64,000 nt of DNA, taken from Janthinobacterium tructae. GTDB taxonomy: Bacteria; Pseudomonadota; Gammaproteobacteria; Burkholderiales; Burkholderiaceae_D. The translations under genes and the position numbers were made by a program. A model generated the notes under the pieces. The model was not told the origin of the DNA. It ran no database searches and saw only the letters and a list, made by a program, of their open reading frames with translations. How positions within the stretch are numbered: the stretch's first letter is position 1; the number at the start of each line of letters is the position of its first letter. Location: the NCBI RefSeq assembly GCF_006517255.1, contig NZ_CP041185.1, forward strand, positions 4,526,001 through 4,590,000. The letters run 5' to 3'. Positions 8,869 through 17,598 of the stretch are shown one piece after another.

Positions 8869-8930
8869 CCCCCGCCGGCGCGCCACTTCAGGCATGATTG
8901 CGATTCCAATCACGTTTTTCCGGAATTCGC

Positions 8931-10754
8931 ATGGAACACCACAGCTTTCTCATCAACATACTGTTTTACCTGGTGGCGGCCATCATCATGGTGCCGCTGG
9001 CCAAGCGCCTGGGCATGGGCGCCGTGCTGGGCTACCTGGTGGCCGGCGTTGTCATCGGTCCCTGGGGCCTGGGCCTGATCAAGAATGTCGAGGTGATCCT
9101 CAGCTTTTCCGAATTCGGCGTGGTGCTGCTGCTGTTTTTGATCGGCCTGGAGCTCGAACCGAAGCGTTTGTGGCTGTTGCGCCGTCCCATTTTCGGCTGG
9201 GGCGGGGCACAGGTGGGCGTCGTCAGCGCGGGGCTGTGCGCCGTGGCCATGGCCTTTGGCGTGGACTGGCGCACGGCGCTGGTGGGCGCGCTGGGGCTGT
9301 CGCTGTCGTCGACGGCCATCGTGCTGGCCACCCTGGGCGAACGAAAATTGATGAGTACGCCGGCCGGTTCCGCCGGCTTTTCCATTTTGCTGTTCCAGGA
9401 TATCGCCGCCATTCCCATGATCGCGCTGGTGCCGCTGCTCGGTGGCCTGGTCACGCATAGCGGTGAGCCGGGCTGGCTGCGCGTGGCCAAGCTGGCCGCC
9501 GTGCTGGCGGCGCTGGTGATCGGCGGGCGCTTCCTCGTCAACCCCATCCTGCGCTTCATCGCCAAGACGGACTTGCGCGAAATCTTCACGGCCTTCGCCC
9601 TGCTGCTGGTGATCGCCATCTGCGTGCTGATGGAATCGGTGGGCCTGTCGATGGCGCTGGGCACCTTCATGGCGGGCGTGCTGCTGGCCGATTCCGAATA
9701 CCGCCATGAGCTCATTTCCGACCTGGAGCCGTTCAAGGGCCTGTTATTGGGTCTGTTTTTCATCGCCGTGGGCATGTCCGTCGATTTCGGCGTGCTGCGC
9801 GCGCAGCCCTTGCTGATCCTGGTCCTGGTGGCCGGGCTGCTGGCGGTGAAGATCGCCTTGCTGTACGTGCTGTCGAAGTTTGTCGACATTCCCCGCGGCC
9901 AACAGCTGTTCTTTGCGCTGCTGCTGTCGCAGGGCGGCGAATTTGCCTTCGTCGTGTTTGCCGCCGCCGAGGCCGCGCACGTGTTTGCGCCGCAGACGGC
10001 CGCGCTGCTGGTCGTGGTGGTGACCCTGTCGATGGTGGCCACGCCCTTGCTGCTGCTGGCGCACGACAAGTTCGTCGCGCCGCGCCTGCAAGGCGACAAG
10101 AAGCGTCGCCCGGACGACCATATCGAGGCGCAGGACAATCCCATCGTCATCGCCGGCTTTGGCCGCTTCGGCCAGATTATCGGGCGCCTGCTGGCGGCGA
10201 ACAAGATCGGCGTGACGGTGCTCGACCACGATCCGGACCAGATCGAGTTGCTGCGCAAGTTCGGCTTTAAAGTGTTTTATGGCGACGCCACACGCGTGGA
10301 TTTATTGGTGGCGGCCGGCATCGAGAAGGCGAAGGCGCTGGTGATCGCCATCGACAATGTGGACGACAGCCTGGCCCTGGTCGACGCCGTGCGCCTGCGC
10401 CTGCCACAGCTGACGATTCTGGCGCGCGCGCGCAACGTCACGCATTACTATGAATTGATGAAGCGCGGCGTGACCCTGATCGAGCGCGAGACCTTCGCCG
10501 CCGCGCTGCTGCTGGGCGAGCAGACCTTGCAGCAGGTGGGCTACAGCGCGGAACGGGCGCAGCGCGCGGCCGGCATCTTCCGTGCGCATAACCTCAAGAC
10601 CCTGCTGGAAGTGGCGCCGCACTTCCAGGACCAGCAAAAAGTCATGTCCCTCACGCGCCAGGCGCGCGAAGAGCTGGAAGACATGTTCGAGAGCGATGCG
10701 GCGGCATTTGCGGCCGCGGAAGCGGCAGAACCGGGGTCAGACCTTCGGGTCTGA
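8931..10754 (+). CDS. KefB/KefC-type CPA2 cation/proton antiporter with TrkA-N domain
   Basis: 607 residues. The ATG at 8931 has GGAA 5 bases upstream; a TTG at 8898 in frame is not needed. Residues about 1-380 form the Na+/H+ exchanger membrane domain with about 12 helices and family signatures FSEFGVVLLLFLIGLELEP and LLLSQGGEFAFV. Residues about 403-520 are a Rossmann RCK/TrkA-N domain (VIAGFGRFGQIIG, then GDATR). This is the layout of glutathione-gated potassium efflux systems KefB/KefC, inner membrane. No KefF/KefG ancillary flavoprotein is adjacent, so glutathione gating is not certain. The last codons (GSDLRV-stop) are encoded within a 26-base hairpin, so the native C-terminus may have been extended or replaced by insertion of that element. 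Confidence 0.9.
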   Translation: MEHHSFLINILFYLVAAIIMVPLAKRLGMGAVLGYLVAGVVIGPWGLGLIKNVEVILSFSEFGVVLLLFLIGLELEPKRLWLLRRPIFGWGGAQVGVVSAGLCAVAMAFGVDWRTALVGALGLSLSSTAIVLATLGERKLMSTPAGSAGFSILLFQDIAAIPMIALVPLLGGLVTHSGEPGWLRVAKLAAVLAALVIGGRFLVNPILRFIAKTDLREIFTAFALLLVIAICVLMESVGLSMALGTFMAGVLLADSEYRHELISDLEPFKGLLLGLFFIAVGMSVDFGVLRAQPLLILVLVAGLLAVKIALLYVLSKFVDIPRGQQLFFALLLSQGGEFAFVVFAAAEAAHVFAPQTAALLVVVVTLSMVATPLLLLAHDKFVAPRLQGDKKRRPDDHIEAQDNPIVIAGFGRFGQIIGRLLAANKIGVTVLDHDPDQIELLRKFGFKVFYGDATRVDLLVAAGIEKAKALVIAIDNVDDSLALVDAVRLRLPQLTILARARNVTHYYELMKRGVTLIERETFAAALLLGEQTLQQVGYSAERAQRAAGIFRAHNLKTLLEVAPHFQDQQKVMSLTRQAREELEDMFESDAAAFAAAEAAEPGSDLRV

Positions 10755-10758
10755 CCCC
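10733..10758. repeat. Perfect hairpin overlapping the antiporter stop codon
   Basis: GGGGTCAGACC-TTCG-GGTCTGACCCC, an 11-bp perfect stem with a UUCG-type tetraloop. The antiporter stop codon TGA (10752-10754) lies in the right arm. No T-run follows directly, so it is listed as a repeat-type element rather than a terminator, although it could act with the next hairpin between the convergent genes. Confidence 0.75.
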
Positions 10759-10776
10759 AGCTTTTGTTTGGGGTTG

Positions 10777-10810
10777 CGTCGGCTTACGCGCCGTGCGCTA
10801 AGCCGACCTA
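10777..10810. repeat. Dispersed hairpin repeat, copy A
   Basis: GTCGGCTTA (10778-10786) pairs with TAAGCCGAC (10799-10807) around a GC-rich loop. Read on the minus strand it aligns over its full length with copy B at 63652-63686, including the flanking AGG and GCGCG. It sits between convergent genes. Confidence 0.75.
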
Positions 10811-10825
10811 CGCCTCGTCCCGGCT

Positions 10826-12709
10826 TTACTTTCCCCGCTTCGCTTCAATCGCCTCGATCTGGTCCATGATGCCGTTCATGCGCGCCACCAGCGCCTGGTA
10901 CGGTTTCGGCGAGGCCAGGTCGACGCCGGCCGCCTTCACCAGCTCATACGGGTAGGCCGAGCCGCCCGCGCCGAGCATCTTCAGGTAGGCGGCCAGCGCA
11001 CCCGGTTCCTTGTCGAGGATGCGCTGCGCGAAATCCTGCGCCGCCGCGATCGAGGTGGCGTACTGGAACACGTAGAAGCCGTGATAAAAATGCGGCACAT
11101 ACGCCCATTCCAGCGCGTAGGCGGGATCGATGGTCATGACGCCCTGCGCTTCGCCGTGGTAGCGCTTGAGGATGCCGGCATAGATGGCCGTGATCTCTTC
11201 GCCCGTCAGCGATTCTCCTTTATCCACCTTGCCGTGGATGGCCGCCTCGAATTCGGCGAACATGGCCTGGCGGAAGAAGGTGCCGCGCAGGTTTTCCAGC
11301 GCCGCGCCCAGGTACAGCAGGCGCTCGTCGTCGTCCCTGGCCTGTTTCAGGCGCGCGTCGAGCAGCAGCGCTTCGTTCGTCGTGGAGGCGATTTCCGCCA
11401 CAAAGATGCTGTACGGCGCATAGATCGATGGCTGCGCCTTGTTGGCCAGCACCGAGTGCATGGCGTGGCCCCATTCGTGCGTCAGGGTGCTGACGGCTTC
11501 GTAATTGTCCGTGTAATTGAGCAGCACGAACGGATGCACGTCGTACGCGTCGCCATTCATGTAGGCGCCCGCCACCTTGCGCGGACGCGGGTACACATCC
11601 ATCCAGCGCGCGTCCACGGCGGCCGTGAGCGCCTTGACGTAGTCGGGTCCCAGCGGCGCGACGGAAGCGAGCATCATCTGCTTGCCTTCGGCCAGCGGGA
11701 AGCTGCGCTCGCTTTTCAGCAACGGCGCATAGATGTCGTAATACGCCAGGTCTTTCACGCCCAGCATGCGCGCGCGCAGTTTGAAGTAGCGGTGCAGGGT
11801 GGGCAGGTTGGCATTGGTTTGCGCGATCAGGGTCTGGTAGACGGCCGGCGGCAAATGGTCGGCGTCCAGCGCGGCGCTCTGCGAATCGGTGTAATGGCGT
11901 ACTTTCGCGTACGCGGCATCTGTTTTCAGCTGGCCGTACAGGGTTTCGCCGAACGTGCGTTCATACTCTTTCCACTTGCCGAAAAAGGCGTCGAACACCA
12001 GCTTGCGGTCGGCGCGCTGGTCGTCGCCCCGGTATTTGGTATACGCCGCCTGATCGAGCCGTACTTGCGTGCCATTCGATAATGTGACGGTCGGCCACGG
12101 GATTTCCGCATTGGCCAAGGTGCGGTAGACGCTGGCGGCCGAGCTTGTCGCCAGGCCGAACTGCGCCACCAGTTGTTCGCCGGCCGCGTCGAGCGTGTGC
12201 GGCGCGCTGCGCAGCATGTTACTCAATTGAAAACGGTACAGCTGCAAACCCTGGTCCTTGGCCAGCATGGCATCGATGCGCTTGGCGCCCAGGGCGAGGA
12301 TTTCCGGCTGCAGAAAGGTCGTCGCCTGGGTGAAGTCGTTGCCCAGCAGGGCGGCGCGCTGGTTCAGCTGGTTACCCTTGCTGTCGCCCGTATCCTGGTC
12401 GTAGTACTGCGCCGCATAGGTGGTGAGCGTGTTGACGCGCTTGCGCGCCTCGGCGACCAGGTCCAGGCAGCTTTTCAGGCGGGCCGGCGAGGCTGCCAGT
12501 TGCCCCTTGCAGGCGCCCAGTTGCTGCAACTGGGACGACAGCTTTTTCGCGTCGGCGTCGAATGCGGCGTCGCTGGCGTACAGCGCCGTCAGGTCCCAGC
12601 GGTCGGCCTGGCGGTCGGTGGGCGCGGGGTCAGGCGCAGCGAAGGCGCTGGAGAGGCCAAGGGCCAGCAGGGAGAACAGCAGGGGGCGCTTGAGCGCGGA
12701 TGGCGTCAT
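10826..12709 (-). CDS. pepF: Exported M3 family oligoendopeptidase F (PepF-like)
   Basis: 627 residues. Zinc site HEWGH at 411-415 with the downstream glutamate E439 in FVAEIASTTNE, the M3 arrangement, and the typical M3B segment ALEWAYVPHFYHGFYVFQYATS near the C-terminus. Classical PepF is cytoplasmic, but this protein begins MTPSALKRPLLFSLLALGLSSAFAAPDP, a clear signal peptide, so it should act in the periplasm on short oligopeptides. GGAA lies about 6 bases before the ATG. It converges with the antiporter gene; ttcA lies upstream on the same strand with a 166-base gap containing a hairpin at 12839-12861. Confidence 0.9.
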   Translation of the reverse strand: MTPSALKRPLLFSLLALGLSSAFAAPDPAPTDRQADRWDLTALYASDAAFDADAKKLSSQLQQLGACKGQLAASPARLKSCLDLVAEARKRVNTLTTYAAQYYDQDTGDSKGNQLNQRAALLGNDFTQATTFLQPEILALGAKRIDAMLAKDQGLQLYRFQLSNMLRSAPHTLDAAGEQLVAQFGLATSSAASVYRTLANAEIPWPTVTLSNGTQVRLDQAAYTKYRGDDQRADRKLVFDAFFGKWKEYERTFGETLYGQLKTDAAYAKVRHYTDSQSAALDADHLPPAVYQTLIAQTNANLPTLHRYFKLRARMLGVKDLAYYDIYAPLLKSERSFPLAEGKQMMLASVAPLGPDYVKALTAAVDARWMDVYPRPRKVAGAYMNGDAYDVHPFVLLNYTDNYEAVSTLTHEWGHAMHSVLANKAQPSIYAPYSIFVAEIASTTNEALLLDARLKQARDDDERLLYLGAALENLRGTFFRQAMFAEFEAAIHGKVDKGESLTGEEITAIYAGILKRYHGEAQGVMTIDPAYALEWAYVPHFYHGFYVFQYATSIAAAQDFAQRILDKEPGALAAYLKMLGAGGSAYPYELVKAAGVDLASPKPYQALVARMNGIMDQIEAIEAKRGK

Positions 12710-12838
12710 GGTTCATTCCAGTGAGGTTGTCGGAAGAATGCGTGCTGACCGCCGGGCAGGAATGCGCGCGTGACACATCGCGTACCGGCAGAGCTGACTA
12801 CGGTACATCAAATGGACGCAGGGGGAAAGAGGAGGGAT

Positions 12839-12861
12839 GCCGCCACCTGGACGGTGGCGGC
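12839..12861. terminator. Candidate terminator hairpin downstream of ttcA
   Basis: GCCGCCACC-TGGAC-GGTGGCGGC, a 9-bp perfect GC-rich stem 15 bases beyond the ttcA stop codon (minus strand). There is no T-tract on the minus side, so it may be a weak or Rho-assisted terminator. Confidence 0.45.
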
Positions 12862-12875
12862 GAAAACAACAGGAC

Positions 12876-13847
12876 TTACAGCGCTTGCAGCGGGATCGTG
12901 CCGAACGTGGTCGGCGTCGAGCACGGCTCTTCGTCAAACGCGATGTCGCCCATCGGGTTGGCCAGGCCATCGGCCTTCAAGTCCTTGAAGCCGAACAGTT
13001 TCGGGTCCATCAAATGCGACGGCGCCACGTTCGACAGCGCCGAGAAGATGCTTTCCACGCGGCCGGGGAATTTCTTGTCCCATTCGCGCATCAGGCCCTT
13101 GATCTGCTTGCGCTGCAGGTTTTCCTGCGAACCGCACAGGTCGCATGGGATGATGGGGAAGCCCTTGACTTCCGCATAGCGCTGCGTGTCTTCTTCCTTC
13201 ACGTACGCCATCGGGCGGATGACGATGTGCTTGCCGTCGTCCGATTGCAGCTTGGCCGGCATGCCCTTCAGTTTTCCACCGAAGAACATATTCAGGAAGA
13301 ACGTTTCCAGGATGTCATCGCGATGGTGGCCCAGGGCGATCTTGTTGGCGCCCAGCTCGTCGGCCACGCGGTACAGGATGCCGCGGCGCAGGCGCGAGCA
13401 CAGCGAGCAGGTGGTCTTGCCTTCCGGGATCAGGCGCTTGACGATGCTGTAGGTATCCTGGTTTTCGATGTGGAAGGCCACGCCCAGTTCCGTCAGGTAG
13501 GCGGGCAGGATTTCCGGTGGGAAGTTCGGCTGCTTCTGGTCGAGGTTGACGGCGACAATATCAAAATGAATCGGCGCGCGTTCGCGCAAGGTCATCAGGA
13601 TGTCCAGCAGCGCGTAGCTATCCTTGCCGCCGGACAGGCACACCATCACCTTGTCGCCGTCTTCGATCATATTGAAGTCGCCGATGGCTTGCCCCACCAG
13701 GCGGCACAAGCGCTTGTGCAGCTTGTTGTTTTCCAGGGCGATCTTTTCCGCCTTCTTGCGCGCCAGTTTCTGCGCTTCCACATTGGCCGGGAATTCCACG
13801 GCCGTGGTCGTCGTTTCCATCACTGCGGCATTGCTCATGTTGTTCAT
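12876..13847 (-). CDS. ttcA: tRNA 2-thiocytidine biosynthesis protein TtcA
   Basis: 323 residues, cytoplasmic. The PP-loop SGGKDS is at 72-77. Cysteine pairs C147/C150 (CSLC) and C235/C238 (CDLCGS) bind the [4Fe-4S] cluster. [27 protein letters not shown] is the TtcA family core. The enzyme activates cytosine 32 of certain tRNAs with ATP and inserts sulfur. Its start codon overlaps the stop of folB by 4 bases (13844-13847), which implies translational coupling. The first 20 residues are Met/Thr-rich and poorly conserved in the family, so a slightly later start cannot be excluded. Confidence 0.96.
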   Translation of the reverse strand: MNNMSNAAVMETTTTAVEFPANVEAQKLARKKAEKIALENNKLHKRLCRLVGQAIGDFNMIEDGDKVMVCLSGGKDSYALLDILMTLRERAPIHFDIVAVNLDQKQPNFPPEILPAYLTELGVAFHIENQDTYSIVKRLIPEGKTTCSLCSRLRRGILYRVADELGANKIALGHHRDDILETFFLNMFFGGKLKGMPAKLQSDDGKHIVIRPMAYVKEEDTQRYAEVKGFPIIPCDLCGSQENLQRKQIKGLMREWDKKFPGRVESIFSALSNVAPSHLMDPKLFGFKDLKADGLANPMGDIAFDEEPCSTPTTFGTIPLQAL

Positions 13848-14242
13848 GCTTCATCCTTGATCTTGAATACTTCCACGCCCACGCCTTCGCAGTCGGGATA
13901 CACGTCCGGCTTCATGCTCGACACGCGCGCGGCGCGCACGCGCGGGTGCGCCAGCATGGCGGCGAGCACGTCGTCGACCAGGCTTTCCTGCAGTTGCACG
14001 TGGCCTTGCGCCATGCGCTTGGCGATGGTTTCGCGCATGAAGTCGTAGTCGACCACTTCTTCCAGCTGGTCATCCTTGGGTGTCGACAGGGCCAGGGGAA
14101 TATACAGGTCGACGTTGATGAGGACGCGCTGCTCGCCCTTTTTCTCGAAGTCGTAGACGCCGATGTTGATGAGGATTTCGTAATTACGCAGGAACAGGCG
14201 GCGGCAATCGGCCAGGCGAGGGTGGTACAGGGCGGACGACAT
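13844..14242 (-). CDS. folB: Dihydroneopterin aldolase FolB
   Basis: 132 residues, the usual length for FolB. Core segments are [17 protein letters not shown] and the conserved E-region [11 protein letters not shown], then [11 protein letters not shown] and the [20 protein letters not shown] tail. It converts 7,8-dihydroneopterin to 6-hydroxymethyl-dihydropterin in folate synthesis, in the cytoplasm. It overlaps ttcA by 4 bases and is preceded at 53 bases by a pteridine-reductase-like gene, so folB sits in a small pterin operon (14296 gene, folB, ttcA). Confidence 0.93.
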   Translation of the reverse strand: MSSALYHPRLADCRRLFLRNYEILINIGVYDFEKKGEQRVLINVDLYIPLALSTPKDDQLEEVVDYDFMRETIAKRMAQGHVQLQESLVDDVLAAMLAHPRVRAARVSSMKPDVYPDCEGVGVEVFKIKDEA

Positions 14243-14295
14243 AGTTTTACCTTTTAGGGGATGCTGGAATGCTGGTTGTTTGGCAGGACTGCTGA

Positions 14296-15084
14296 TTATT
14301 TGGTCAAAAACATGACGTCGCGCGGCAAGCCGATCAAATGCTGGCCGCCATCGACCAGCAGGGTCGTGCCCGTCAGCGCGCGCGCACCGGCCACGTAACA
14401 GACGCAGTCGGCCACATCCTCGGGCGTGCTGGAGCGTCCCAGCGGCGTGTTTTCATGCGCCTTGGCAAAGTTCGCTTCCGTCTGCTCGCCGGAGACCATG
14501 GTGATGCCGGGGGCAATGCCCACCACGCGCACTTTCGGCGCCAGCGCCTGGGCCAGCATGGTGGTCGCCGACAGCAGCGCCGCCTTGGACAGGGTGTACG
14601 ACAAAAAATCAGGATTGAGATTGTACAGTTTTTGATCGAGCAAGTTGATGACTACGGCTTGCTCGCCTGCCGGGGTGGCCTGGTACAGCGCCTGCGCCAG
14701 CAGGATGGGGGCGGCCAGGTTGGCGTGCATGTGGGCGTCGAGCGCCATGACGGAAAAATCGCCCGCATTGTCGTATTCAAACAACGATGCGTTGTTGACC
14801 ACGCAAGTAACTGGCCCCAGCGCCGCCTGCGCCTGCGGCAATAGCTGGCGCACGGCGTCTTCCTGCGCCAGGTCGCAGGGGAACGCTTGCGCGCGGCGGC
14901 CCAGCGCGACGATTTCCGCCACCAGGCTGAGTGCTTCCTCGTGCGAGTGGCGGTAGTGGACGGCGATATCCCAGCCGTCGCGCGCCAGGCCCAGCGCGAT
15001 GGCGCGGCCGATGCGGCGCGCCGCGCCCGTGACGAGGGCGACGCGGGGAGTGCTGTCGAATGGCGTTGTTGTTGCTTCTGTCAT
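14296..15084 (-). CDS. FolM/PTR1-like SDR (dihydromonapterin or pteridine reductase)
   Basis: 262 residues from the ATG at 15084; a longer in-frame reading back to 15174 adds 30 unlikely residues. Short-chain dehydrogenase fold with the N-terminal motif T19-G-A-A-R-R24-I-G26. The TGxxxRxG form, rather than TGxxxGxG, marks the pteridine reductase group. The catalytic set also fits that group: Asp150 in INLLDQK where ordinary SDRs have Ser, then Tyr163 and Lys167 (YTLSK). It probably reduces dihydromonapterin or dihydrofolate with NADPH. Location just upstream of folB supports a pterin substrate. It is divergent from midA. Confidence 0.82.
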   Translation of the reverse strand: MTEATTTPFDSTPRVALVTGAARRIGRAIALGLARDGWDIAVHYRHSHEEALSLVAEIVALGRRAQAFPCDLAQEDAVRQLLPQAQAALGPVTCVVNNASLFEYDNAGDFSVMALDAHMHANLAAPILLAQALYQATPAGEQAVVINLLDQKLYNLNPDFLSYTLSKAALLSATTMLAQALAPKVRVVGIAPGITMVSGEQTEANFAKAHENTPLGRSSTPEDVADCVCYVAGARALTGTTLLVDGGQHLIGLPRDVMFLTK

Positions 15085-15146
15085 GTCTTTGCTATGGTTG
15101 AGATATTCGGTGGATGCCACACTGGCGGCATGCGCCGTCGATTCGC

Positions 15147-15152
15147 TACAAT
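15147..15152 (+). promoter_or_regulatory. Candidate -10 box for midA
   Basis: TACAAT lies only 7 bases before the ATG at 15159. If it is used, the midA message would be almost leaderless, which agrees with the absence of a ribosome site. The 74-base gap to the divergent reductase gene must hold both promoters. Confidence 0.4.
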
Positions 15153-15158
15153 GCGGGT

Positions 15159-16310
15159 ATGTCTCTTCCCGCACCCGATAGCGACGCGCTGGCCGCGTCC
15201 CATGCCTTGCAGCACCAGATTGCCGCCGAAATCGCGCGCAATGACGGCGCCATTCCCTTTGCCCGCTTCATGGAGCTGGCGCTGTACGCGCCTGACCTCG
15301 GCTATTACAGCGGCGGCGCCGCCAAGCTGGGCAAAGATGGCGATTTTACAACCGCGCCGGAGATCTCGCCCTTGTTCGGCGCCACCCTGGCTCATGTGGC
15401 AGCCGCTATTATGGCGCAAACGGCCCCGTGCATCCTCGAATTCGGCGCCGGCACAGGCAAGCTGGCTTTCGATATCCTGACGGAAGCGGCCAGCGCCGGC
15501 ATCCTTATAGAACAGTATGCGATCGTCGAGTTATCCGGCGAATTGCGCGCGCGCCAGGAACTGGCGCTGGCCGCCTTCCCGCAAGTGGTGTGGTTCGACG
15601 GCTTTCCCGACGCTTTTGAAGGCGCCGTGTTCGGCAATGAGGTGCTGGACGCCATGCCCGTCAACCTGATCAGCAAGACCCCCGCCGGCTGGTGCGAGCT
15701 CGATGTCAGCATCGCCGATGGCCAGTTCGTGTTTGTCGAGCGCCCGGCCGGTGCCGACGTGGCCGCGCAGATCGCCGCCCAGGTGCCAGGCGCCGATGCC
15801 TTGCCGGTCGGCTATGTCAGCGAAATCCACGGCGTCGCCTGCGGCTTCATGCGCTCGCTGGCGCGCATGCTGAGCAATGGCAAGGGCGGCGCGGCCGTGC
15901 TGTTCGATTATGGCTTCCCTGCGCACGAGTATTACCTGGACTTGCGCGCCACGGGCACCCTGATGTGCCATTACCGCCACCACGCCCATGCGGAACCGTT
16001 TTATCTGCCCGGCTTGCAAGACATCACGGCCCACGTCGACTTCACGGCCATGGCGGTGGCGGCGCAGGACGCCGGCCTCGATGTGCTCGCGTACATGAAC
16101 CAGGCGTCCTTCCTGCTGGGCGCTGGCATCGGCGACTTGCTGCTACGTACCGATCCTGAACAGGTCAAAACGTACTTGCCGCAGGCCAGCGCCGTGCAAA
16201 AGCTGGTCTCGCCGGCCGAGATGGGGGAATTGTTCAAGGTGCTGGCGGTGGGGCACTGTGTGGAGTTGCCGGAAGCGCTGTTGTCCGCTGACCGCAGTCA
16301 TCGCCTGTAA
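15159..16310 (+). CDS. MidA/NDUFAF7-family SAM-dependent methyltransferase (DUF185)
   Basis: 383 residues from the ATG at 15159. The family N-terminal segment IPFARFMELALYAPDLGYYS leads to FTTAPEISPLFG, and the SAM site is LEFGAGTGKLAFDIL. VVWFDGFPD...FGNEVLDAMPV is the conserved central block. The mitochondrial homologue NDUFAF7 methylates an arginine in a complex I subunit; the bacterial substrate is not established. It is a single-gene unit, divergent from the pterin operon and followed by a hairpin at 16327. An in-frame ATG at 15114 would overlap the promoter region and is rejected. Confidence 0.9.
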   Translation: MSLPAPDSDALAASHALQHQIAAEIARNDGAIPFARFMELALYAPDLGYYSGGAAKLGKDGDFTTAPEISPLFGATLAHVAAAIMAQTAPCILEFGAGTGKLAFDILTEAASAGILIEQYAIVELSGELRARQELALAAFPQVVWFDGFPDAFEGAVFGNEVLDAMPVNLISKTPAGWCELDVSIADGQFVFVERPAGADVAAQIAAQVPGADALPVGYVSEIHGVACGFMRSLARMLSNGKGGAAVLFDYGFPAHEYYLDLRATGTLMCHYRHHAHAEPFYLPGLQDITAHVDFTAMAVAAQDAGLDVLAYMNQASFLLGAGIGDLLLRTDPEQVKTYLPQASAVQKLVSPAEMGELFKVLAVGHCVELPEALLSADRSHRL

Positions 16311-16326
16311 GCGCTGCAATATCAAG

Positions 16327-16346
16327 GCAGGGCAGTGTCGCCCTGC
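16327..16346 (+). terminator. Candidate terminator after midA
   Basis: GCAGGGC / GCCCTGC with a 6-base loop, 17 bases beyond the midA stop, followed by AATTT only. A weak intrinsic terminator at best. Confidence 0.45.
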
Positions 16347-16377
16347 AATTTCCTGTCCGCTGGTGGTTATTAACTTG

Positions 16378-16392
16378 TCATATCGTATATGA
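16378..16392. promoter_or_regulatory. Inverted repeat, candidate operator/promoter of the J-domain gene
   Basis: TCATAT-CGT-ATATGA, a perfect 6-bp inverted repeat with a 3-base spacer, 67 bases before the next start codon. The TATGAT inside it could serve as a -10. Size and symmetry suit a dimeric repressor site. Confidence 0.4.
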
Positions 16393-16458
16393 TGACCGAC
16401 ACAGCACGGTTCCATCCTGCAAGAACCCGTCGCCGCGCACCGATTTCAAGATAGAACG

Positions 16459-17535
16459 ATGGGAAAGATACATACACACTATGACAACCTGAAGGTGGCG
16501 CGCCTGGCGCCGCAGGAAGTCATACGTGCCGCGTACAAAGCCCTCAGCCAGAAATACCACCCGGACAAGAATCCCGGCGATGAAAAGGCCGCCCGCATCA
16601 TGGCGATCCTCAACAGCGCCTATGGCACCTTGTCCGATCCGCAACGCCGCAGGGAACACGACGAGTGGATCGCTGCCGAGGAGTGGGAAATCGAATGGCT
16701 GGAAAGCACCCATCACGAAGAAGGCAAGGGCCGCGATGGCCGCGCGAAAAGCCATGCCCAGTCGCATGAGCACGCCTGGGCGCAGGATGTGCCGCCATCC
16801 AGGGGCAAGCCGCGACGCGGCCTGCAGCCCGTCTGGCGCAACTGGCGCTGGTGGCTGAGTCTGCTTGTCTGCCTGTTGCTGGGCTGGTTGGGGGCCTTGC
16901 TGATGCTCGATACCTCCCAGCCCGTGCCGGCCGCGCTGGCAACGGCCTGGAGCGGGCTGGCCCGCGATGGCGCCCAGCCCCATGCGCCAGCGGCCAGCGC
17001 CGCGCCGCCGTCATCGAAAGGCGAGGCCGTGGCAGTCGACAGCTGGGCGGTGGGCAAGCCGTATGCACCGGAACCCCGGGAAGCGAAGACGCCCGAGATC
17101 CGCGTGCTGGCCGTTTCCCAGCTGAGCTTGAAAGCCATCCAGCCTGCCTGCGATGGCGCAGGCAAGACCGAGCCGGCATCGCTGGTGGCGCCGAATGGCG
17201 AGCCCTGGCCGACGCATTCCGGCTATGTCGATGGGTTCCTGATCGGTAACAAGGGCGAAGAGCTGGCCATCAGCATCGACAACAGCCACAATGCCGCGCC
17301 CATGTTCGTCAAACTGTATGACACGGAGCGGCGCTCGAATGTGCGCTATCTGTACATCCTCGCGAACGACAAACTGCTGGTGGAACAGCTCAGCGCTGGC
17401 AAGTATGAAGTGCGCTACCAGGCAGTCGGGCCGGGCCAGGACAATTGTGGCGGCAGCACGCGGGGCGGTGCATCGGCGCCGGCGCCCGCCGTTGGCGAAG
17501 AGAGCGCGAAGAATCCTGTTGTAAGCAGCATCTAA
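16459..17535 (+). CDS. Membrane-anchored J-domain (DnaJ-like) protein
   Basis: 358 residues. The N-terminal J domain spans about 6-68, with the HPD motif at 34-36 (KYHPDKNPGDEKAAR) and NSAYGTLSDPQRRREHDEW. There is no G/F region, zinc centre or DnaJ C-terminal domain, so it is a type III J protein. A charged His-rich linker precedes one transmembrane helix at about 131-150 (WWLSLLVCLLLGWLGALLML). The J domain faces the cytoplasm and a roughly 200-residue Pro/Ala-rich then folded region, including LYDTERRSNVRYLYIL, faces the periplasm. It would recruit DnaK to a membrane site; the partner is unknown. A 63-base gap separates it from the HD-GYP regulator. Confidence 0.8.
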   Translation: MGKIHTHYDNLKVARLAPQEVIRAAYKALSQKYHPDKNPGDEKAARIMAILNSAYGTLSDPQRRREHDEWIAAEEWEIEWLESTHHEEGKGRDGRAKSHAQSHEHAWAQDVPPSRGKPRRGLQPVWRNWRWWLSLLVCLLLGWLGALLMLDTSQPVPAALATAWSGLARDGAQPHAPAASAAPPSSKGEAVAVDSWAVGKPYAPEPREAKTPEIRVLAVSQLSLKAIQPACDGAGKTEPASLVAPNGEPWPTHSGYVDGFLIGNKGEELAISIDNSHNAAPMFVKLYDTERRSNVRYLYILANDKLLVEQLSAGKYEVRYQAVGPGQDNCGGSTRGGASAPAPAVGEESAKNPVVSSI

Positions 17536-17598
17536 TCTGATTATGCTTGATATGCGTCAACGCAGCGTCCACATCGACCTTATCCATTAGGAGTATTC

